From positions 1 to 9,719 of the forward strand of contig DAOWIM010000019.1 of NCBI GenBank assembly GCA_030640905.1: a stretch of 9,719 nt of DNA, read 5' to 3'. Both the position numbers and the translations under genes were made by a program. Source of the stretch: a bacterium (GTDB taxonomy: Bacteria; Zixibacteria; MSB-5A5; GN15; FEB-12). Below are positions 1 to 6,034 of this stretch, piece by piece; position 1 is the stretch's first letter; the number at the start of each line of letters is the position of its first letter. The notes beneath the pieces are model-generated. The model was not told where the DNA came from. It did not search any database and saw only the letters and a list, made by a program, of their open reading frames with translations.

Positions 1-1193
1 ATTGTGATATATCGATTACGCTCTCTATCGACCTGATAAAGGCCGGCAATACCCTCAATCTCCATGGAGGAAAGCGACACTGCCTGCTTCCTGTGTGGCT
101 TTTCATAAGATAATCCAAAGGCAATTGCAGCCAGGCCGTGAGCGATTTTCTTGACCGGTGCTTCATCTTCGTTGCTAAACACTACAACACATAACTTCCG
201 ATCCGGCCAACGCTCAAATGTTGTGTTGAAACCGTCCAGAAAGCCGCCGTGATAAGTGTGTCTCAATCCGTAAAGTGAATCAATGAACCAGCCGTAACCG
301 TAGTTGCTTGGGTAGGGCGTGAACATTTTCTCCGCCCATTCCTGTTTCAGTACCTTGTGATTGTAAAGCTCCTGATCCCAGCGCAGCATATCCTCGACAG
401 TCGAATAGAGAGCCCCGGCTGTGTGCAGAATCGACATACTGACAGGCAGGGCATCAACCAGATTCTGATGCTCATCGGTCGTATAACCTTCGGCCCGCTG
501 TGGCAGGCCCATCTCACGGCGGGCGTAGCCAGAGCTCAACATTCCGAGCGGCTTGAGCAAACGATGATGCAGAAATGCTTCATAAGATTGCCCGGAGACC
601 TTTTCGATTATAGCACCCAGAACGATATACGACGAATTACTGTAGCTGAATCGCGTTCCCGGTTCAAACTCGAGAGGCTCGTTCATGAAGAGAGCCATCA
701 AATCGGATGGAGATATATTGCTGGTTCGTTTCAGAACGACGAAAGGGTCGTCTGCATAATCGGGAATGCCGGAAGTGTGGGTCAGGAGGTGGTGAATAGT
801 GACCTTGGAAGCTACTGGCTGGGGGTAGTCGGTGAGGTAACTCTCAATCGGGTCGTCAAGAGCAAGCCGGCTCTCCTGCGCCAGCAAAAGAATTGCTGCG
901 GCGGTGAACTGTTTGGAAATAGAACCTATGAAGAACTTGGTTTTAGGCGTGTTCGGATCGCCGAAAACCTGGTCGGCATAACCATAACCTTTGGAGAGGA
1001 TTATGTTGCCGTCGTGGGCAACGAGGACCGCTCCTTGGAATCCCCAAATATTCTGTGCTGCGGACAGGTATTGATCCATCTCACTACGCATCTTGTGGCA
1101 CCCAGAAAGCAATAGCAGAAATGCGGTCATCACAATTAGGAACCAGCCTGAGCGGCAGGGTCGAATTTGTGGTATGATGACTACCCGTCTCAC
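1..1193 (-). CDS. Serine beta-lactamase / PBP-like family lipoprotein, 3' end outside window
   Basis: The reading frame is open from a GTG at 1193 to the window edge (about 397 codons), so the C-terminus is missing. The start of the protein has an arginine-containing n-region, a hydrophobic run and a lipobox LLSG-C, so it is probably a lipoprotein anchored in the cell envelope. Counting from the internal ATG at 1130, the family motifs appear in order: S70-I-S-K73 (nucleophile and general base, SxxK), Y163-S-N165 (YxN) and H294-G-G (the KTG-equivalent box). This matches the class C beta-lactamase / D-alanyl-D-alanine carboxypeptidase / esterase superfamily (Beta-lactamase, PF00144). Such proteins may be peptidases, esterases or true beta-lactamases; the sequence does not decide. 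I chose GTG 1193 because it supplies the positive n-region and follows a GGAG, although the spacing is only 2 nt. ATG 1130 has no visible ribosome binding site. An in-frame TGA lies upstream of 1193. The gene is unrelated to the cytochrome cluster. Confidence 0.9.
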   Translation of the reverse strand, partial: MRRVVIIPQIRPCRSGWFLIVMTAFLLLLSGCHKMRSEMDQYLSAAQNIWGFQGAVLVAHDGNIILSKGYGYADQVFGDPNTPKTKFFIGSISKQFTAAAILLLAQESRLALDDPIESYLTDYPQPVASKVTIHHLLTHTSGIPDYADDPFVVLKRTSNISPSDLMALFMNEPLEFEPGTRFSYSNSSYIVLGAIIEKVSGQSYEAFLHHRLLKPLGMLSSGYARREMGLPQRAEGYTTDEHQNLVDALPVSMSILHTAGALYSTVEDMLRWDQELYNHKVLKQEWAEKMFTPYPSNYGYGWFIDSLYGLRHTYHGGFLDGFNTTFERWPDRKLCVVVFSNEDEAPVKKIAHGLAAIAFGLSYEKPHRKQAVSLSSMEIEGIAGLYQVDRERNRYIT

Positions 1194-1264
1194 ATCTCCA
1201 AGAAAGGGCGCTGTGTGGATAATTCAACAACTAAGTACATGTAGGCGGCTGAAATCTGGCTATT

Positions 1265-1294
1265 CTAACACGATTTTGTTCCAGGATTTATAAT
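1265..1294 (+). promoter_or_regulatory. Candidate sigma-70 promoter for the small plus-strand ORF
   Basis: A perfect -10 box TATAAT lies at 1289-1294. A partial -35 box CTAACA (4 of 6 matches) lies at 1265-1270 with an 18-bp spacer. It points toward the ORF at 1369, leaving a leader of roughly 68 nt. That leader can form a short hairpin (TGAGG at 1335-1339 with CCTCA at 1349-1353). Moderate support only, since TATAAT can occur by chance. Confidence 0.4.
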
Positions 1295-1368
1295 CTACTA
1301 ACTCGCATTCTGTTTATTTGAGCCAAACGGTAAGTGAGGAATAACGCACCTCAATGAAAGGATTGAAT

Positions 1369-1626
1369 ATGCCTCGCAACAAACAGTTCGTTAAAAACCG
1401 CCGCCTAACCACAAAAGATTGCTGGCATGCGTATGGGCTGCAGACGCTAAGCCCTGACAAGTTTCTCCGGGTGACGGAGAGCATCATCCAGGGTCAGATC
1501 TTGTTGCTAATGCCACCGCGGCATGATCAGACTGATACTGATCTGTTGCAGCTACGCCTCCCGGGTGATGAGGGCGATTTAGAGAAGGTGCCTCTCCGCA
1601 GGAGGCATAACGGTAGACCTGAATAG
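1369..1626 (+). CDS. Hypothetical small protein, 85 aa
   Basis: I do not recognise this protein. The ATG at 1369 is preceded by AAAGGA with about 7 nt spacing, and a consensus -10 box lies 75 nt upstream, so expression is plausible. The frame also contains an ATG at 1354, but that one has no ribosome binding site. The N-terminus is basic (MPRNKQFVKNRR), followed by a stretch that could be folded (residues about 14-45). The C-terminal half is rich in Arg, Asp and Leu without clear domain character. An antisense frame (1484-1753) is also open, which weakens the coding call. It lies next to a decayed recombinase-like fragment, so it may be a truncated remnant of a mobile-element gene instead of an intact gene. 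No membrane segment or signal peptide is visible. Confidence 0.35.
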   Translation: MPRNKQFVKNRRLTTKDCWHAYGLQTLSPDKFLRVTESIIQGQILLLMPPRHDQTDTDLLQLRLPGDEGDLEKVPLRRRHNGRPE

Positions 1627-1678
1627 AGCCCGCCAATAACTGGCTGACTGTTCCGAGCGCACGGTCGGGGATACCACC

Positions 1679-1771
1679 GCGATTAATCGGAACAAATGGA
1701 GCGGATGCAACATGACTCCAGAGATCGAGAAGGGCAAGTATAGTTACTATCATTGTGTCGTTTCAGCCTAA
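1679..1771 (+). pseudogene. Decayed fragment resembling the zinc-ribbon domain of a large serine recombinase
   Basis: The frame is open from the stop at 1637 to the stop at 1769. Within it, the stretch G-C-N-M-T-P-E-I-E-K-G-K-Y-S-Y-Y-H-C (about 1703-1756) closely follows the recombinase zinc beta-ribbon pattern, in which CGxxM(T)xExxKGKYxYYxC is typical. Upstream residues AINRNKWSGC align with the usual GLIRCGKCGC, but two expected zinc cysteines are replaced by Asn and Ser. There is no start codon, catalytic serine domain or recombinase domain around it, and a stop follows soon after the YYHC. I infer a short relic of an integrase-type element. The similarity is from memory of the family pattern; a profile search would settle it. 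Confidence 0.45.
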
Positions 1772-1839
1772 TCCGGACACTGGGGACTTGAAGTTAAGAC
1801 GTGGTTTCGTAGCTTTGGTATGTCAGAAAGGAGCTTGTT

Positions 1840-1896
1840 ATGAGTACCGGAGGAAACCATGAGGCGAGCAGGCTGAGCCTGTCCAGCAACTCATAA
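1840..1896 (+). CDS. Possible 18-aa ORF with strong ribosome binding site
   Basis: ATG 1840 is preceded by AAGGAG with exactly 6 nt spacing. The ORF encodes 18 residues rich in Ser and Gly and stops at 1894-1896. A second GGAGG-ATG pair is nested inside in another frame (ATG 1860) and encodes only five residues. The bidirectional hairpin at 1944 follows. This could be a leader-type or relic ORF; codon evidence is too short to judge. Confidence 0.2.
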   Translation: MSTGGNHEASRLSLSSNS

Positions 1897-1943
1897 GATA
1901 CGGGTTAATATCAATGTCATCCTGGAACTGTTCGGGGAAAATA

Positions 1944-1977
1944 AACAGCGGTCCGAGATTTCTCTCGAACCGCTGTT
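1944..1977. terminator. Bidirectional intrinsic terminator
   Basis: Two 15-nt arms (1944-1958 and 1963-1977) pair with a single mismatch around a TTTC loop; the stem starts AACAGCGGT. On the plus strand it is followed by CTTTTT. On the minus strand the RNA would continue into TTTATTTTCC. It lies 43 nt beyond the stop of the NapC-like gene and so most likely ends the cytochrome operon. It would equally stop plus-strand transcripts coming from the 1289 promoter. Confidence 0.85.
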
Positions 1978-1998
1978 CTTTTTACGTCAATTATCAGA

Positions 1999-2012
1999 GC
2001 CTGCCGGCAGGC
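1999..2012. repeat. 14-bp perfect palindrome
   Basis: GCCTGCCGGCAGGC is a perfect inverted repeat with no loop, placed between the operon terminator and the last stop codon at 2021. A related but imperfect pair, CAGGC-TGA-GCCTG, occurs at about 1869-1881. It could be a dispersed repetitive palindrome of this genome or a protein-binding site. Only one perfect copy is in the window. Confidence 0.5.
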
Positions 2013-2020
2013 ATGCAACA

Positions 2021-3520
2021 TCAATGACCGGTTTTTGAAGAGTTCAAGAACTCCTCTTGCAAGTATAGATGCATCTGGTAGTCCAGTGACGTTGTGTCAG
2101 CGGTCTGCAGAAAACGGAAGGGCTCATCGCTGTCATACGCAAGAATTGAATGACAGTACGAGCAATCATACGTAATGCTTTCACCTTCCTGATCAACCAG
2201 ATTGGAGTTGTGACAACGGAAACAACCCTTGTTGTTGGCGTGACCAATATGGTTGGGGTAGGTGTCCCAGGTGATGTTCATCTCAGAGTGGATGTTTCGG
2301 CTGTGTATCTGCTGCAAAACAGCAACGGTCGAATTGATCTGTGCTATCTTGTTGTTGGCAATGTCCGGGAAATTACGACGATAGAAACCGTGCATGTGGT
2401 TGGCGATTCCGTCCATGGCCGCTTCCTTGGTGGGGTAGTTCGCAGTGATTGCACCCACCGCCTCCCGTTTGAGAAAGGGCAATGACCGCTCCATCTGTCC
2501 AAGTTGGATGCGTTTATCGACTGCGTGAAGCGCCATCTCGTAGATGTGTGTTGCACGATTGTGACAGTCGACACAGTCCAGTTGCCGGATGTCCTCTCGT
2601 TCGGAACCGGAATCGACCAACTCTCGGTTCGTGTACCGTTTGATATTTCCGTCAGGCTGCTTCGACTCTACCCAGACCATGCTCTCTCGTTCGTCATCAA
2701 GGGAGGAATAACGAACTTCGTTTTCCTCTGCGACATGCCAGTGGATGCCCTGTTGACTAGCCTGGTCTCCGATATCAACCTTAAGACTCAAGGTTGTGTA
2801 TTTCGGAGTAGATGCTTCGTCCGTATCGTAGTGTACAATTCGCTTGATACGGTTACCATAGAATTTCTCAGGCCAGTGGCATTTCTCACAGGTTTCCCGA
2901 GCCGGTCGCAACTGATGTACAGGAGTAGGAATCGGCCGTTCGAGAATATCAAACGTCACCGAAACCATCTGCCACATTCCATTGAGTTTGCTGTCAATCA
3001 GCGACACAGCACCTTCACCCACGTGGCACTCAACACAGGCTACACGGGAATGAGGTGACTGCTGATATGTAACCCACTCTGGATTCATTACACTGTGACA
3101 GGCAGTTCCGCAGAACACCGGCTGGTCCATAAAACTAAGCATTCGCATGCTGAAACCAGCGAGAAAAACAATACTGATGACTGACAACAGCGCGATGGTT
3201 CGTGCCAACCGTGAAACCAAAAAGCCACCCTTCACAGCATCACTCTCGAAACGCTTCTCAATCAGCTCCCTGGTCGTTTTGCCGGTTTTCTTTCTAATGC
3301 GGCACCAACCGACAGGGATAAGAACCAATCCGATTACAAACAACGCAGGAAACAGCATGTACGTTATGAGACCCGCGAAAGCACTGGTAATTATCCCTAA
3401 TAGCCGCGCCAGTTCCAGTATGACAAGGCAGACAAATGACAAGACAACCAGAATCACTCCTAATCTGCTGGTTGGGCAGATTGAGATGCTCCGAATGAAG
3501 TTGAGGTATCTTGTAGACAA
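2021..3520 (-). CDS. NapC/NirT-type membrane multihaem cytochrome c, quinol dehydrogenase partner
   Basis: This 499-residue protein probably moves electrons between the membrane quinone pool and the periplasmic octahaem enzyme encoded just upstream. Three hydrophobic segments are visible (about 20-40, 46-72 and 107-125), followed by a periplasmic haem region. Haem sites are C137-x3-C141-H142, C162/C165/H166, C211/C214/H215, C316/C319/H320, C433/C436/H437 and C453/C456/H457. The first has an extra residue, and Met145 follows it in the position of the CxxCHxM Met known from NapC/NrfH proteins. The N-terminal haem pair (about 130-170) is the NapC/NirT-like core; the long region 220-499 is not one I can name. 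Standard NapC/NrfH proteins are about 150-200 residues with one span and four haems, so this is an enlarged relative. The start is TTG 3518-3520, chosen because GGAGGG sits 4 nt upstream. The preceding gene ends only 9 nt away, which implies cotranscription. Confidence 0.85.
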   Translation of the reverse strand: MSTRYLNFIRSISICPTSRLGVILVVLSFVCLVILELARLLGIITSAFAGLITYMLFPALFVIGLVLIPVGWCRIRKKTGKTTRELIEKRFESDAVKGGFLVSRLARTIALLSVISIVFLAGFSMRMLSFMDQPVFCGTACHSVMNPEWVTYQQSPHSRVACVECHVGEGAVSLIDSKLNGMWQMVSVTFDILERPIPTPVHQLRPARETCEKCHWPEKFYGNRIKRIVHYDTDEASTPKYTTLSLKVDIGDQASQQGIHWHVAEENEVRYSSLDDERESMVWVESKQPDGNIKRYTNRELVDSGSEREDIRQLDCVDCHNRATHIYEMALHAVDKRIQLGQMERSLPFLKREAVGAITANYPTKEAAMDGIANHMHGFYRRNFPDIANNKIAQINSTVAVLQQIHSRNIHSEMNITWDTYPNHIGHANNKGCFRCHNSNLVDQEGESITYDCSYCHSILAYDSDEPFRFLQTADTTSLDYQMHLYLQEEFLNSSKTGH

Positions 3521-3524
3521 GACG

Positions 3525-3530
3525 CCCTCC
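3525..3530 (-). promoter_or_regulatory. Ribosome binding site fixing a TTG start
   Basis: GGAGGG (minus strand) lies 4 nt before the TTG at 3520 and overlaps the TAG stop (3530-3532) of the octahaem cytochrome gene by one base. No ATG or GTG lies near the N-terminus in frame ahead of the first membrane span. The strong site therefore supports TTG as the start and suggests translational coupling of the two cytochromes. Confidence 0.7.
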
Positions 3531-4861
3531 TAGTTCTGCTCGAACAGACCCTGGTAGGTTTGTTGCATCTTGCCTGAGCGGATACTCTCCTTCAAAGTCT
3601 TGGTATCTGTAGCCAGCCAGGAATGCATGGGATCATTCGCAATCATATTGTCAATGTATGCGTTAACGTCAGGATCGTTAAACTTCCGAGCTTCCGGCAG
3701 CATCTTGAAATAGAAATGCTGAGCTACGTCGTAGATGCCATGCCACCATGTGTAGTCCGGTCCCATCATGGCCGCTCCATGGCGGGCGCGCCGTCCTTCA
3801 TGATGCCATAGCTCCCAGTAAACCCATTCTATTTTGTTGGAGAAGGCGGCCGGATTTTCCATCAGCTTCTTTTCCTTTACCAGCTTGATGATATCTGTGG
3901 CTGGTTTGGCGAATTTCTCATTGTACAATTTGACCAGCGCGTCGAGCTGATAGTAGTGGTTATCAGCGAAAGTCTTACCGTGGCAAGTCACACATACTTT
4001 TTCCATGTTTGCGCGCTTCTGCTGCCAGTTATCTTTGAACTTGGATATAGGTGGACGCAGGGTCCCGCTTATTCTCTCCCCAACATCATGGGTTGTTTTC
4101 ATGTCAGTTGCGGCTGACATGTGACACGTTGCACAAGTAGGCGCCATGAAATAGTCAATGCCAACAACCCACTCGGGAGAATCGAGGTTCATCTTATTGA
4201 TATTTGTATAGAAAGCATTGCCGTGTTTCGATTCCTCGTATATCTCCTTTTGAGGATGATCGGGGCCGAGATGACACTTGGCACATGCTTCCGGTTGACG
4301 AGCCTGAGCTGATGAGAATGAGTGTCGTGTATGACAGGCAGTACACGATCCTTTAGAACCATCCGGATTCAACCGTCCGATACCCGAATTGGGCCAACTT
4401 TTCTTTGACAACATGTTAGGCGAATTCTTGTCTATTTGTACTTTGCATCCATGGCAGCTCTCGCATCCGGTAACTGCCACCGGTTCACCACCGGTGACAT
4501 GGGCCAGGTAGGCGTCCTTTGAATCGAGAATTTCGCCCGCTGTGGCGTGATAAGAGTTCTCGACCTGATGAGCTTCTTTTTCATGACACTTGCCGCAATC
4601 TTTTGGCGTTACCAATGTGGCAATTAGACCACCTTCATGCATATAGGCATCAGGTTCACCTTTTTTTGCCCCATGACAGTCAATGCAAGTCACTTTATGA
4701 TTGGCGTGCTGCGACATAAACCACTGATTGTAAAGACCGGGGGATTTGTCCTTATGACAAGTCATGCATTTACCGGCGACCTCAGCCTCTACTGCCGCCA
4801 CACCGACCTGGACAGAAACAGCAAACGCCAACACCAATGCCAGACACATAATTCTCTTCAT
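3530..4861 (-). CDS. Octahaem cytochrome c of the hydroxylamine oxidoreductase (HAO) family
   Basis: This periplasmic protein of 443 residues has a cleavable signal peptide (about 1-24, core CLALVLAFAVSVQVG). It has exactly eight CxxCH sites: C32, C59, C89, C133, C173, C193, C243 and C290 are the first cysteines. The fourth is CESCHGCK, the position of the catalytic haem in HAO. After haem 8 comes a helical C-terminal region with the motif run WHHEGRRARHGA (352-363) and PDYTWWHGIYD (368-378), typical of the octahaem HAO family. Members oxidise hydroxylamine or hydrazine when the catalytic haem is cross-linked to a tyrosine. Members lacking that link, often next to a NapC-type gene, reduce nitrite, NO or hydroxylamine. 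The NapC-like partner 9 nt downstream favours the reductive role here (inference). Whether Tyr370, Tyr377 or neither is the cross-linking residue needs alignment. The start ATG is preceded by AAAGGAG at 6 nt. No C-terminal membrane anchor is seen. Confidence 0.9.
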   Translation of the reverse strand: MKRIMCLALVLAFAVSVQVGVAAVEAEVAGKCMTCHKDKSPGLYNQWFMSQHANHKVTCIDCHGAKKGEPDAYMHEGGLIATLVTPKDCGKCHEKEAHQVENSYHATAGEILDSKDAYLAHVTGGEPVAVTGCESCHGCKVQIDKNSPNMLSKKSWPNSGIGRLNPDGSKGSCTACHTRHSFSSAQARQPEACAKCHLGPDHPQKEIYEESKHGNAFYTNINKMNLDSPEWVVGIDYFMAPTCATCHMSAATDMKTTHDVGERISGTLRPPISKFKDNWQQKRANMEKVCVTCHGKTFADNHYYQLDALVKLYNEKFAKPATDIIKLVKEKKLMENPAAFSNKIEWVYWELWHHEGRRARHGAAMMGPDYTWWHGIYDVAQHFYFKMLPEARKFNDPDVNAYIDNMIANDPMHSWLATDTKTLKESIRSGKMQQTYQGLFEQN

Positions 4862-4893
4862 TCTTCACTCCTTTGGTTTCGTGAATTTAGCTA

Positions 4894-4923
4894 ATAATGT
4901 CGTGCTTGGATCAATGCTGTCAA
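4894..4923 (-). promoter_or_regulatory. Internal promoter of the octahaem cytochrome gene
   Basis: On the minus strand a perfect -35 box TTGACA (4918-4923), an 18-bp spacer and a -10 box CATTAT (4894-4899, 4 of 6) lie in the 64-nt gap after the NapH-like gene. Transcription would start near 4887, about 26 nt before the ATG at 4861. No hairpin terminator is seen in the gap, so read-through from upstream is also expected. Confidence 0.5.
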
Positions 4924-4925
4924 TT

Positions 4926-6029
4926 TTATTTTTTGTCGGCCTCGCTATTCATCTCGGAGATATCCGTCGTACTGATTGGATGCCCGTACTCATACTGATT
5001 CTCCTTGTGACGCAGGTACTCATCGATTGTAATACTGTTCTGCCAGTTGCCCGTGACCATGCCGATACCGGTTATCAATACGAAAACCCCAACTACCACC
5101 AGCGCTACAGTTTTCTTGTTAACCGTCCGCTTTGTCTTGATCGGCTCAAGCTTCAAGGCTCCGGTAACCGCGCACGAATCGATACATTTGAGGCAGGAAG
5201 TACATTCATCGGAGCGAACCGTCTTGCAACGGTCAACAGAAATAAACGATGGACAGACTTGTGTGCACTCGCCACAGTTGGTGCACTCGGCCATGTTGCG
5301 CCTGATCTTGGTGAGGCTCAGCAGCGATAGAATCCCGAGGAGGGCGCCGTAGGGACAGAGGTAGCGACACCAGAAGTTGCGGATCGGAATTGATAGAAAG
5401 AAAAGAACCGATACTACAACCAGCGAGAACTGGCTGATGTCGGCAAAGAAATAGTACATCTTGATGTCAGCTACAACATTGTACGGACTATCCAGAAAAA
5501 TCCGCAGGGAAGCGGCAGTCATCAGGAAGAATATCGAATAGACGAAGAACCCCAGTATCAGGTACTTCATGCTTCGGAGCGGATAGTCGAGCCAGCGGGG
5601 GAGTTTGATCCGGCGTCTGAAGAGCTTGTCGCCCAGATCGCCCAGGATTTCCGAGAGAAGACCAACCGGACATAACCATGAACAGAATGATTTCCCAACG
5701 AGCAATGAAACGGCCAGGATAGCCAGCAGGATAAACAGTCCGGCCGGGTGGGCCGGGTGGATTTCGCCAGTGAGAAGGAAGAAATAGTGACTCATTAGCG
5801 AACTGATCGGGAGAAACCCTTCGACGCCGGGTGGACGATACGATGAGCCGGTGGCACCACCTGTTTCCAGGAACTTTGTGAAGAAATAGAACTCGACTCC
5901 GACCCAGACACACAGGGCTGTAAACGCGGCCTGCACCCACAGACGCAAGTTGGGCGCAACCTGCTTCTTGTCCAGTTCGTTGCAGGCTGTTCGGTCTTTC
6001 CGGTCTGTATTGAAGGTGGTCTTTTGCAT
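4926..6029 (-). CDS. NapH-like polytopic membrane protein with two 4Fe-4S clusters
   Basis: This 367-residue membrane protein is predicted to shuttle electrons across or along the cytoplasmic membrane. Five hydrophobic segments are visible (about 31-50, 97-115, 153-172, 199-217 and 307-325). Two CxxxCP motifs, C116-SWL-C120-P and C221-RYL-C225-P, follow membrane segments as in NapH, NosR and CcoG. A cytoplasmic-type ferredoxin region follows: C249-x2-C252-x2-C255-x3-C259-P, then C276-x2-C279-x2-C282-x3-C286, plus an extra C268. The second cluster motif ends in C-A instead of C-P. In nap and nos systems such proteins take part in quinol oxidation or electron supply to periplasmic N-oxide reductases. 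The gene begins 5 nt after the ferredoxin-like gene stops and precedes the octahaem gene, so it is very likely part of the same pathway. The exact direction of electron flow cannot be read from the sequence. Symbol left empty because true napH genes accompany napA and napG. Confidence 0.85.
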   Translation of the reverse strand: MQKTTFNTDRKDRTACNELDKKQVAPNLRLWVQAAFTALCVWVGVEFYFFTKFLETGGATGSSYRPPGVEGFLPISSLMSHYFFLLTGEIHPAHPAGLFILLAILAVSLLVGKSFCSWLCPVGLLSEILGDLGDKLFRRRIKLPRWLDYPLRSMKYLILGFFVYSIFFLMTAASLRIFLDSPYNVVADIKMYYFFADISQFSLVVVSVLFFLSIPIRNFWCRYLCPYGALLGILSLLSLTKIRRNMAECTNCGECTQVCPSFISVDRCKTVRSDECTSCLKCIDSCAVTGALKLEPIKTKRTVNKKTVALVVVGVFVLITGIGMVTGNWQNSITIDEYLRHKENQYEYGHPISTTDISEMNSEADKK

Positions 6030-6034
6030 TCAGT

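Noticed and set aside
357..1115. Long plus-strand ORF of 252 codons
   Set aside because: It is antisense to the lipoprotein gene, which has clear SxxK, YxN and HGG motifs; the ORF product shows no domain or signal.
1194..2020. CRISPR array, tRNA or group II intron in the gene-poor stretch
   Set aside because: No regularly spaced direct repeats, no cloverleaf-like stems and no domain V-like hairpin could be found.
2504..3058. Plus-strand ORF of 184 codons
   Set aside because: It lies opposite the NapC-like gene across haem sites 2 to 4, and its product has no recognisable features.
5136..5152. FNR-like palindrome around TTGATCGGCTCAA
   Set aside because: The spacing between half-sites is one base short of the 14-bp consensus and it lies deep inside the NapH-like coding region.
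4764..5330. Plus-strand ORF of 188 codons
   Set aside because: It runs antisense through the octahaem signal peptide, the intergenic promoter and the NapH-like C-terminus; the minus-strand genes explain the sequence.
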